From: Paramacrobiotus metropolitanus
Lineage: Eukaryota; Tardigrada; Eutardigrada; Parachela; Macrobiotidae
Reading direction: 5' to 3'
Length of the DNA: 64,000 nt
NCBI RefSeq assembly: GCF_019649055.1
Contig: NW_026570249.1
Location: forward strand, 1,240,001 to 1,304,000
Of the stretch, positions 1 through 8,332 are shown piece after piece (the first letter of the stretch is position 1; every line of letters starts with the position of its first letter). A model generated the notes under the pieces. It did no database searches and was not told the DNA's origin. It saw only the letters and a program-made list of their open reading frames with translations. The position numbers and the translations under genes are program-made.

Positions 1-2
1 CT

Positions 3-1901
3 GACAGAGAAATTAAGGAGAAGCTGGTCCAGCGTTACAAAACTTGGTTCATCGGGGTGAGAAACTTCCTCGAGTACCGCGCTGACCGACTTCTTGCCCT
101 AGAAGAGGGCTGGCTCGAAGAAAAAGGCGTGCCACAAACGTGGGCGCAGATTGGAGCCGAATACGGACCGTTTGCCCAAGAAATGGACAAACTCCTCGAA
201 GAGGGACAACTATGGGAGGACGAACTTCTAGCCCTGTTGTGGGAATACAAAGAGTACCACATGGAAACCCCAAAAGCACTCCAACGGATGTGCCCTGACC
301 TCTTCGACGAAATTATAAAACTTCACAAGAATATGGCCCAACACCCTGGCGTAACCGCCAGCATATGGCCGAAGTATGACTTGTCCGTGACCAACGTCAG
401 GACCATACCGGCACCATTGCCAGAAGCTGCACCGCACATAGCGACAAGAGTGCGCTTCAATGATGGCCCACACCCGGAACAGGGAGGCCAAAGGAGGGAC
501 ACCAGCCAAACGCAGGACCCTTCATCAGAGGAAGTCCAACTGACTTGTCCTCTATGTGGAGACGGCGTTGAAGCAATAATACGGGCCATCCAGACCCGTG
601 CTGCTCAGCGGTGGACCGGAGGCCGACCAGCCTCACCACTCCCTAACGGGGACCGTCTAACCACACCGGCTGACCCGGACGAACCTGAGAACCAGGAAGT
701 CGAAACCGAGTCGGCAGAGAACCGAGAACCGGATCTCGTGACTGAACCGGCACCAACGGTGACCGGCGGCGAGCCAACCTCTAACGAGGACAAAGGCGAG
801 CCAAAGCCAGAGCAGGACTACAAACCCGAGTCTACCGATTCGGACGTCCAAAGCTCGAGTGACTCACCGGACACTGACTCCGAGAACCAATCATCGGAGA
901 AATCCAGTGATGATGAAGACGACCCAACCCTTCGTCAACGTCTGGCCGAAGCACCAACCGTTCGCCGAACCAGGCTGCAGCGGCAAATGGACGGCCTTAA
1001 AGAAGAAAAAAAAGTCGTCTTCGTCCATAAGCGGTACACCATACCAGCCTACTCAACCTGCTGGGTTAAGGTCCGCACATACCGAACCATGGATCCAAAG
1101 CGTCCAATCCACTTCAACTCGTTACGACGACCACACGGCCAACTCCTACCGGTCGAGGCGGAGGTAGAAACACGTCAAGACGAGCACGCATGGATCCAGA
1201 TCCAAAATAAGTCTCTACGCGACCAAGTCCTCCGTAAAGGTGCAAGAATTGGCCATATGTACTACAGTGACATATACGAGCCAGACATCAGAGAGGACGG
1301 CGTGGATTGGTCCATACCCAACGCCAGCGCCCTACCATGGCCAAAAGAGGCGGGACACAATCCGAAGAGACAACGCACCATAACTGACTATGCCAAAGTC
1401 CGGGCCAGTGTAAAAACGGAGCTCCTACCGGAGTCCATTACACCGGTCCAAGTCAGCATTGACTTCGCCGTTGACCCAAGGCAGAAACTCATGTATCTTG
1501 GAAGCCAGGACACCAAACGGAGTCTGGCCATGCTGGACGGACCAGTCCAGCATGACGGCAGAAGTTTCACCATACTGGTCTCGAACTACTCGAAGGAAAC
1601 CCACATACTCCGAAAGGGTGTGGACATGGGCCGAGTAGAGCCATATGAAGAGGCCACGGACGAAGAGTTCGCCCAGATCAATTCCCTCCAAACCGGAGAG
1701 GAAGATCCAGAAGTGGAACGCGTAAATCCGCGCCCACATCGCCAACGCACATTTTGGCGACCACCTGACCGAGGAGCGAACCGCTTTACTCCGTCAGGAC
1801 TTATGGGAACTCAGGGCCATATTCCCCACGTCCAAAAAACCTTACGGCGACGTAAAGGGAGTGACCCACGTCATAGAAGTTGGCGACGCTGCACCCATTA
1901 A
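3..1901 (+). CDS. Pre-RT polyprotein segment of element A (partial)
   Basis: The frame is open from the left edge, so the N-terminus (protease and gag in related elements) is missing. In order it shows a helical domain rich in E and W with matches in B and C, a CPLC pair near residue 165 (also CPLC in C), a long acidic and Ser/Pro-rich disordered linker, and two beta-rich repeats, near residues 320-410 and 460-530. Each repeat has the pattern of a hydrophobic strand, IPxxS, and NxS...LRKGxxxG. Similar beta-barrel linkers sit between protease and RT in many Ty3 elements (family knowledge); two copies is unusual. Residue counts start at the GTG at 57. The ORF overlaps pol, which is in the +1 frame, by 176 nt. 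Confidence 0.75.
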   Translation, partial: DREIKEKLVQRYKTWFIGVRNFLEYRADRLLALEEGWLEEKGVPQTWAQIGAEYGPFAQEMDKLLEEGQLWEDELLALLWEYKEYHMETPKALQRMCPDLFDEIIKLHKNMAQHPGVTASIWPKYDLSVTNVRTIPAPLPEAAPHIATRVRFNDGPHPEQGGQRRDTSQTQDPSSEEVQLTCPLCGDGVEAIIRAIQTRAAQRWTGGRPASPLPNGDRLTTPADPDEPENQEVETESAENREPDLVTEPAPTVTGGEPTSNEDKGEPKPEQDYKPESTDSDVQSSSDSPDTDSENQSSEKSSDDEDDPTLRQRLAEAPTVRRTRLQRQMDGLKEEKKVVFVHKRYTIPAYSTCWVKVRTYRTMDPKRPIHFNSLRRPHGQLLPVEAEVETRQDEHAWIQIQNKSLRDQVLRKGARIGHMYYSDIYEPDIREDGVDWSIPNASALPWPKEAGHNPKRQRTITDYAKVRASVKTELLPESITPVQVSIDFAVDPRQKLMYLGSQDTKRSLAMLDGPVQHDGRSFTILVSNYSKETHILRKGVDMGRVEPYEEATDEEFAQINSLQTGEEDPEVERVNPRPHRQRTFWRPPDRGANRFTPSGLMGTQGHIPHVQKTLRRRKGSDPRHRSWRRCTH

Positions 1902-4900
1902 GATGAACCCAACCCGAACGAGTTGGAAGGGACGAGAGTTCATTAACAAGCACGTCCATGAAATGCTGGACCAAGGCGTCATTGAACCGTCCATGGCAGC
2001 GTGGAGTTTCCCATTGGTCCTCGCTTCGAAGAAAAACGGCGACGGAACCATGGGCACCCGGTTCTGCATAAAATACATAAAGCTGAACTCGGTGACCAAA
2101 AAGAATAATTATCCATTGCAAAATCCAGACGAACTTCTGGATCAGTGCGCAGGAAACGCCTACTACGGCAAGGTAGATTGTCAGTCCGGATTCTGGCAAA
2201 TCCCAATGGACCCAGCGTCCATGGACTACACTACCTTCGTGACTCCAGAAGGGATGTTCCGGTTCAAACGAATGCCGTTTGGCGTCTGCAATGGACAAGC
2301 CACATTCCAAATGACCATGGACAAGATAATGGCGCCAGCACGCAAGAAAGGCGGCGTCTTCGCATACATCGACGACGTGATATTCTTCGGCAAGACCTTC
2401 GATGAATTCAGGCAAGCGTTTAGAAATACGCTCATCTGCCTGCGGGATGCCGGATTCACGATAAAACCGTCGAAATGCGAATTCGGAATGGAGAAACTCC
2501 AATTCCTTGGACACATCCTCAGCAAGGACGGTGTCCATACTGACCCAGAGAAGGTTGCGGCCATCGCCGAGAAACAACCGCCCAGGACTGAGCGCCAACT
2601 TCGCTCATTCCTTGGACTCGCCAACTACTATCGGAAGTTCATTCTGGGCTACGCCCAGAAAACTTCAAAGATGTATGAACTCCTGCGGAAGGAAAGTTCG
2701 GTCAAAGATGACTGGACTGACGCCCACACCGCCGAGTTCAACGAAATTAAGAAGGCCCTAACGGAAGCCCCAATTTTGGCCAAATTCGATGCCACCAAAA
2801 AGACCACCATCGAATGTGATGCAAGTGGCGCTGGCATCGGAGCCATACTCAGCCAGGACTCTAGGCCAATCGCCTACGCAAGTCGTGTCCTACACGGAGC
2901 TGAGAAGAACTACGGCGTCACCGAATGGGAATGTCTCGCCGTAGTGTGGGCCGTCCAAAAGTTTAAACACTACATCGATCACGGACCTTTCACAGTAAGG
3001 ACGGACCACAGAGCCCTGACCAACTTGCTCAGATGCGAGTCCAACCGGCCCGGCATCAACCCTCGTCTTACTCGATGGGCCCTTGCCCTACAGGAAAGGG
3101 ACATCACCATTGAGTACAAGTCAGGCACTTTCTGCGACAACGCCGACGCGTTGTCCAGATGGCCACTCGAACGGGACGACGATAAAGGCCCACATGAAGA
3201 GATGGACCAGGTCCCTAACCTCGAGGATTATAAAGACGAGATTCCAGCCTGCGTCATAAGGGTGCGACGGCGGCAAGTAACCGATGAGGATCCCACAGAC
3301 GAATGGGAAACACCTCTCCTTCCTGATTGTAACGCAATCAGTGATTGGAACGAATTCAGCACGGCGGACATACGGGTCATCAATGTTCCGGCGCCCAAAC
3401 CGGATGAACCGGACCCCGTTGTCCCACCGTGTCCAGAGAAAGTAACGGACCGCACCGCGCAAGAAGTGCGACGGATGCAGCATCGGGACCCAACCCTGGC
3501 CAAGAAGGTCTATGAGTTGGAACACCAGACCGAAATGGATAAAAGGTCCAAACTCCCTGAACACTACCAGATAGATAACGGTGTGCTCTACCGACTCACC
3601 GAAATCAATGCCAAGCTCGAACGGAGACTTGTCATTCCACTCTTCATGCGGAAAAATATTATCCAGTCCCTCCATGACGGAAAAACAGGGAACCACTTTG
3701 GATACCGCAAGACCATTGAATCCGCCAAGCTCAGGTACTACTGGGACCGTATGAGCAGCGATATACACGACTACATCGACCGATGTCAGACGTATATCTT
3801 CGGCAAAGTACCGCGGCGAGCTACCTACGGTAAGCTGCAGCCGACTGACGCTGTTGCGCCTTGGTACCGCGTCTTCGCCGATTTCAAAGGACCATTACCG
3901 GTGACGGAAACCAAGAAGTACCGATACATCGCCGTAGTGGTCGAACAGATGACGAAGTTCACCATAGCTCGGCCGACCAAAACAAATTCGGCCAAAGAGT
4001 TTGAGAAGTTCTTCGTCGAGGAAGTTGTCCTCAAGTATGGCATGCCACATACAATGCACTCCGACCGGGGCACGCATTTTACGGCAAAATCCTTCGCCAA
4101 AGTGGCGAAAATCTTCGGCATCGAACAAACGTTCGGTTCCGCTTATCACCCGGAGGGCCAAGGCCAAGTCGAACGCCAGATGCAAACCATCTGGGATGGA
4201 ATTCGTGGCTTTGGCGGAGCTGGCGACGAACATCGCTGGCACCGGGCCTTACCTTACGCGATTTCCGGCATGAACCGTGCCGTTCACGCAACCACTGGAT
4301 TCTCGCCATACCACATGCTGTATGGACGGGAAATGACCATACCACAAGACGTCCTCGCTGGGACCAACGTCCCAGAAACATTCACGACTAACGAACGTTA
4401 CGTCCAGAGGATGCAGCAGCGCCTGAACCGGGCGCTTGAAATCGCGAAAACGCGCATCGAAGAAGGGTTCCTGCGGGATGCGGCCATCTACAACAAAAAG
4501 AAGGCCCAGGCCGAGTTCAAGAAGCGGGACTTGGTCACCCTGAAGAACATGGTGGATGACCCGACCAACCCAAACAAGTATGAGGGCATCTACATCATCC
4601 TCGGAATTCCTAAGCCAAACACTTACTGGATCCGAGAGCGAGACACCGGCGAAGAGCTTACCGTATGTGTCGACCGCTTGAAGCCGTACCTAAACCCGGA
4701 CGGCCCAAGTCGCCGGATTACCCGTTCAACCAAAAAGAAGGGCGGCGACGCCGAACCCGAACCTACGGAGTCGGGACGGTGCAAAGACCAGACAGAGTCG
4801 GAAGGTGCAACAACCACACTTGAGAAGCTGCTGAAGAAGCAAAAGCCCGGAAAGGGCCCTTCAAAGAAATTTGTGGAAGAGCAGCAAAAGACTCTGAAGA

Positions 4901-5376
4901 TACCTGGCTTTAAAGGGCCCGAACCAGAATCTGAAGACCCGGCCCCAAAACGTGGCCGTGGCCGGCCTCGGAAGACCAAACCGGATTTCGAGACGCCAGC
5001 CTTGACCAAACTCCAGAACCAGCCATTAGCCGTCATCGACCTAGAGTCAGTACCTGCGGAACCCGATAAATCAACAGCCGCACCTGACAAGTCCAAACCA
5101 GAACCCAAGCCAAGTCTACCAAGTCAGAGGCTGCCTGAAAAGCCAAAAAGGCCAAAGACACATAAAAAGCCGAAGGCAACCCTTACGGCTCAGCAGGTCC
5201 TAGAAGAGGACAAAGTTGCTGACGATGAGGCAGACAAAGACCTTCTCACCCGCATAACTGTGGGCCGAGAAAAATCAGAGCAAAGCTTAACCAGCAAAAA
5301 GCAGAAGGCTAATACGCTCGAACCGGGCGTATTGGATAAGACGGTTGATAAGGCTGGACAGAATGACTTAAAATAA
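1726..5376 (+). CDS. pol: Pol of element A: RT, RNase H, integrase, AT-hook tail
   Basis: Ty3-type polymerase, opening just after a TAA at 1723 in the +1 frame of the preceding ORF, so translation needs a +1 frameshift or another device. Residues are counted from the GTG at 1861. RT has D106 in VDCQSGFWQ and YIDD at 169-172. RNase H shows D320 (ECDASG), the conserved Glu in TEWECLA and D382 (RTDHRAL). The integrase zinc knuckle has H605, H612 and C642, but the fourth ligand is Tyr645 instead of Cys. The D,D35E core is D674, D735, E771. A tail of about 230 residues follows, with a GRGRPRK AT-hook near 1031, PDFETPAL, and a terminal block LTAQQVLEE / EADKDLLTRIT. B and C share this tail. No chromodomain is visible. 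Confidence 0.92.
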   Translation: MRAHIANAHFGDHLTEERTALLRQDLWELRAIFPTSKKPYGDVKGVTHVIEVGDAAPIKMNPTRTSWKGREFINKHVHEMLDQGVIEPSMAAWSFPLVLASKKNGDGTMGTRFCIKYIKLNSVTKKNNYPLQNPDELLDQCAGNAYYGKVDCQSGFWQIPMDPASMDYTTFVTPEGMFRFKRMPFGVCNGQATFQMTMDKIMAPARKKGGVFAYIDDVIFFGKTFDEFRQAFRNTLICLRDAGFTIKPSKCEFGMEKLQFLGHILSKDGVHTDPEKVAAIAEKQPPRTERQLRSFLGLANYYRKFILGYAQKTSKMYELLRKESSVKDDWTDAHTAEFNEIKKALTEAPILAKFDATKKTTIECDASGAGIGAILSQDSRPIAYASRVLHGAEKNYGVTEWECLAVVWAVQKFKHYIDHGPFTVRTDHRALTNLLRCESNRPGINPRLTRWALALQERDITIEYKSGTFCDNADALSRWPLERDDDKGPHEEMDQVPNLEDYKDEIPACVIRVRRRQVTDEDPTDEWETPLLPDCNAISDWNEFSTADIRVINVPAPKPDEPDPVVPPCPEKVTDRTAQEVRRMQHRDPTLAKKVYELEHQTEMDKRSKLPEHYQIDNGVLYRLTEINAKLERRLVIPLFMRKNIIQSLHDGKTGNHFGYRKTIESAKLRYYWDRMSSDIHDYIDRCQTYIFGKVPRRATYGKLQPTDAVAPWYRVFADFKGPLPVTETKKYRYIAVVVEQMTKFTIARPTKTNSAKEFEKFFVEEVVLKYGMPHTMHSDRGTHFTAKSFAKVAKIFGIEQTFGSAYHPEGQGQVERQMQTIWDGIRGFGGAGDEHRWHRALPYAISGMNRAVHATTGFSPYHMLYGREMTIPQDVLAGTNVPETFTTNERYVQRMQQRLNRALEIAKTRIEEGFLRDAAIYNKKKAQAEFKKRDLVTLKNMVDDPTNPNKYEGIYIILGIPKPNTYWIRERDTGEELTVCVDRLKPYLNPDGPSRRITRSTKKKGGDAEPEPTESGRCKDQTESEGATTTLEKLLKKQKPGKGPSKKFVEEQQKTLKIPGFKGPEPESEDPAPKRGRGRPRKTKPDFETPALTKLQNQPLAVIDLESVPAEPDKSTAAPDKSKPEPKPSLPSQRLPEKPKRPKTHKKPKATLTAQQVLEEDKVADDEADKDLLTRITVGREKSEQSLTSKKQKANTLEPGVLDKTVDKAGQNDLK

Positions 5377-5576
5377 TTAAATTGGCTTAAAATTTTAATA
5401 TTGGTCACAGCCAACGCTGCAGTCCCGCTATCTTAACTAACTAACCTTAACTTTTATGGATCGGTCGCATATCTGACATAGGTAGCTTAGAAGTAGCTAA
5501 CCTATAACGCTAAACTAACCCTAGGTAGGAGTCTAACGTAGCTTAATTGGTCTCGCAACAGTGTCCCCACAGAACC
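5377..5576 (+). promoter_or_regulatory. Pol-ORF3 spacer with candidate 3' splice acceptor
   Basis: A 200-nt AT-rich spacer containing several CTAAC strings (possible branch points, e.g. in GTCTAACG near 5532). CAG acceptors follow at 5559-5561 and 5570-5572, immediately before a good-context start (ACCATGG, ATG at 5577). Element C has a better acceptor at the same position. The likely role is to create a spliced subgenomic RNA for ORF3; this is inferred from context. Confidence 0.5.
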
Positions 5577-7325
5577 ATGGAAGGACGACGACGCACCGAC
5601 CGCTCTGACGACTCCGACCGAAGCGGCCGATCACATCCTTACTTAAGACCGGAATCCCGGTCTGGCAGATCTTCCACTCGGTCGTCCAACCGGCCACCGA
5701 GTGTTCAGGTACCGAATATCAGAGCTAACTTAACTGCTGAACAGCTGGCCAACTTGTCAGTCGGACCCGGACCACGGGCTGATACACCGCTACCGCGGAG
5801 TCAGCCCATGCCACCTCGGGCCATCCCGCCGCAATACTGGCCACCAGGGACATTCTCCGATGATACCGAACTCCTGGTCAATGCGGCAGCAGCCAGCAGT
5901 CAGCCAAGCTCTTCGTCGGGCCGAACGGTCCGACATATGCCGCGTGGCCCAACAGGCCCGCGACCAATCTTGTATGGTGGTCAATCGGCCAACCAGCCGG
6001 TCACTACGACAGTAGCAGTCGGACCAACGGTCCAGACTCCGCCGGCCCATACTGGGCCGAGGCCACGCTACACTCCGCCGCCATACTACAACCCAAACTT
6101 CGGATATCCACCGTATCCTGCGCCTGGACCTTCGAACCAGCCGCAGCCGGACCAGAACCAGTGGCGATTCCCACCACCGTGGACATATCCGCCACTACCC
6201 TATGGATATCCACCGCCCTACGGCGGTTATGGCGGATACGGCGAACCGCCGTATGATTCTTCTGCGGAAGAACTTGAACCTACGGTTCAAGAGCCGACTG
6301 AACCTTCATTACCGGTCCCAGAACCGGGACTTGAGGCATTCCGAACGGAACAGCCGCAGCCATCCCAGCCAACCACATCGGGTAATCGCGATATGCGCGA
6401 CTTCCCATTACGGGTATTTGTGGATGGCGTATACACTGTATACCACCGGCCAGAAGATGTTCCACCAGCAATGGCGGCCCAACTCGGCCTTATTGAACCG
6501 GACCCGACTGCAGGGCCAGCACCAAACCCGGTGTTGGCCGGGCGTGACCAGACTGTCCCACCGACAGAACCTGTGTCATCGCCGCCACCACCACTAATCA
6601 CGGACATCGAGGACATGATTGAACCGGTGTCAACGCCATCACTGCGGTCTGAATCCCCGGACGAACCATTGGCCGATGGCAGAACTCCACTCTACATTCT
6701 GCAAGAGAACCTTGCGGAAGTAGAGAACTCCATAAAAGAACTGGAGCAAATGATCCGCGGATTTAACATCCAGGACCCTCACCAACGTGACTTGGTCAAG
6801 CGGATTATCAAGGACCAAGATGAGTTCAGACGCTTAGCACGTGAACTCAGAGAAGAAATCGCACTCCGGCAGGCCCAGCACGAAATATTACCGTTGCATG
6901 ACCAAACCGGTCCGGCCCTGCTGGAGGCAGCTCGTGAAATGAGATGGCAGCTGGAACAGCATAGGATGGCGCACGAATTCCGGATAAGAAATTCCGTACC
7001 ACCGGCGCGCCCACCGCCAGCGCCATCAGCACCACCTCAGCCGCTGAACCCAACAGTCGTAGTAACCGCTACGACAGGGGAAACCTCAGCCGCACCAATG
7101 GCCCCACCCGCGCCAATCGACGCGGCAAGGGCCACTGGCTTACAACAGCGTGACCCAGCCTCATCCCCGTATGACTTACGGGCCAACCTGGACTTAATGC
7201 CCCTGGACCGTGAACTTCACGCGGCAGAGGCCTTAACGGAAGAAATCCGTACAGTTATCCGTGGCCTAACCGGCACGGACATAGCCACCATTCGCAGAAG
7301 AGTTGCCCTGGAGGCGGAACTTTAA
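5577..7325 (+). CDS. ORF3 of element A: Pro/Tyr-rich accessory protein
   Basis: A protein of 582 residues starting at the ATG in ACCATGG behind a splice-acceptor-like site. The N-terminal part is Arg/Ser-rich and is followed by a short block conserved in C (ANLTAEQLANLSVG against ANITADSLAGLTVG, then LLVN). A Pro/Tyr/Gly-rich region near 165-230 contains two PPPY motifs (6075-6086 and 6210-6221), which match the PPxY late-domain pattern. A helical, coiled-coil-like stretch lies around residues 370-450. No enzyme motif is visible. Coding-like sequence continues after the TAA. I do not recognise the family; a structural or Gag-like role is only a guess from the PPxY motifs. Confidence 0.7.
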   Translation: MEGRRRTDRSDDSDRSGRSHPYLRPESRSGRSSTRSSNRPPSVQVPNIRANLTAEQLANLSVGPGPRADTPLPRSQPMPPRAIPPQYWPPGTFSDDTELLVNAAAASSQPSSSSGRTVRHMPRGPTGPRPILYGGQSANQPVTTTVAVGPTVQTPPAHTGPRPRYTPPPYYNPNFGYPPYPAPGPSNQPQPDQNQWRFPPPWTYPPLPYGYPPPYGGYGGYGEPPYDSSAEELEPTVQEPTEPSLPVPEPGLEAFRTEQPQPSQPTTSGNRDMRDFPLRVFVDGVYTVYHRPEDVPPAMAAQLGLIEPDPTAGPAPNPVLAGRDQTVPPTEPVSSPPPPLITDIEDMIEPVSTPSLRSESPDEPLADGRTPLYILQENLAEVENSIKELEQMIRGFNIQDPHQRDLVKRIIKDQDEFRRLARELREEIALRQAQHEILPLHDQTGPALLEAAREMRWQLEQHRMAHEFRIRNSVPPARPPPAPSAPPQPLNPTVVVTATTGETSAAPMAPPAPIDAARATGLQQRDPASSPYDLRANLDLMPLDRELHAAEALTEEIRTVIRGLTGTDIATIRRRVALEAEL

Positions 7326-8332
7326 CGCCTCCTGGCATACCAAATCCAGCTGCGGAAGGCCATACTACGCTGCATGGAGAAGCCATTGGACACCGGTAAC
7401 GCCGGACCACAAACACGCGACTCCCTTAACCGCAGATACCAGCGTGGCCTAATCGACCGAGCACTCCAACGAGTGCTGCCTAAACCCGACCGGGGCAGGC
7501 GACACGAGGAGTTCATCCTGGACTCCTAACTTCGTCCTCAGACCGTCGACTGGCGGAAGAGCTGAGAGATAGATTCAGGCGCATCATGCAAGTCTCAAAC
7601 GAGACACTTGCAGCGGGACCAGCATTTAACCGGCCAGCTACTCCGTCTCAATCGGACGCGGACACTGAAAGCGACATTGAATGGCTAGACATGCCCGCCC
7701 CTATCCCTCTACCAGGACTTGTGGCTCCGCCAGATCACACAGTTGCGCCAGAACGGCGAACCCAACCGAGGCCACACCAACTGGAGCCACCACCAGAAAT
7801 AGCGGAGCGCCTGGAACTCATTATGCGAGCCACAACGGCTCAGTCCATCACTTCCAGAACCGGCGCCATTGCCAGCATCATCTAACTGGCAGAACCCACT
7901 GAATCGGGCCGCCGAGACCTCTACGACCAATGGCGAGAGGAGGAAGAAGCCCGGCGCCGAAGAAGATTAACCGGATTGGATACAGGCACATTCCAGATGA
8001 CGATTCCAGTGGCGATACGAGTCAGAACCCTGATTCGAGACGCCGAGGATATATATCGTCACCTGTTCAACCGCATACGGGACCTCAGCCCATTCGACCC
8101 AGAAGCGGTCCGGCTGACCCACCAGCAGCAGAGCTCTGCTCAGGGAACCCACCGGGTAGCTCTGCTCAGGGAACTTACACCGAACAACACGATGCCTACC
8201 GGCGATTCGTTGGTTGTTGTGGAGCATACCATAAGATGGCTCCGCACATTCGTCGAAGATTACTGGAAAGTCCAACGACATGGCCCGCCACCAATGGAAC
8301 GCCCAGGTGACTTTGATCCAGTGAATGAATAG
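7326..8332 (+). pseudogene. Broken continuation of ORF3 (helical domain), element A
   Basis: Beyond the TAA at 7323 the ORF3 frame continues as plausible Arg/Leu-rich helical protein to about 7528. The reading then moves by one frame and runs to 8332, broken by a TAA at 7883-7885 and a TAG at 8330-8332. The helical segment around 8010-8290 (LIRDAEDIYRHLF, later a helix ending FVEDYWK) resembles a segment of C at 53950-54215. In-frame continuity on both sides of each stop, plus the match in C, indicates mutated codons and not true gene ends. Confidence 0.6.

Noticed and set aside
4740-5376. Chromodomain after the A integrase.
   Set aside because: No chromodomain-type aromatic and strand pattern; the tail is an AT-hook with charged linkers.
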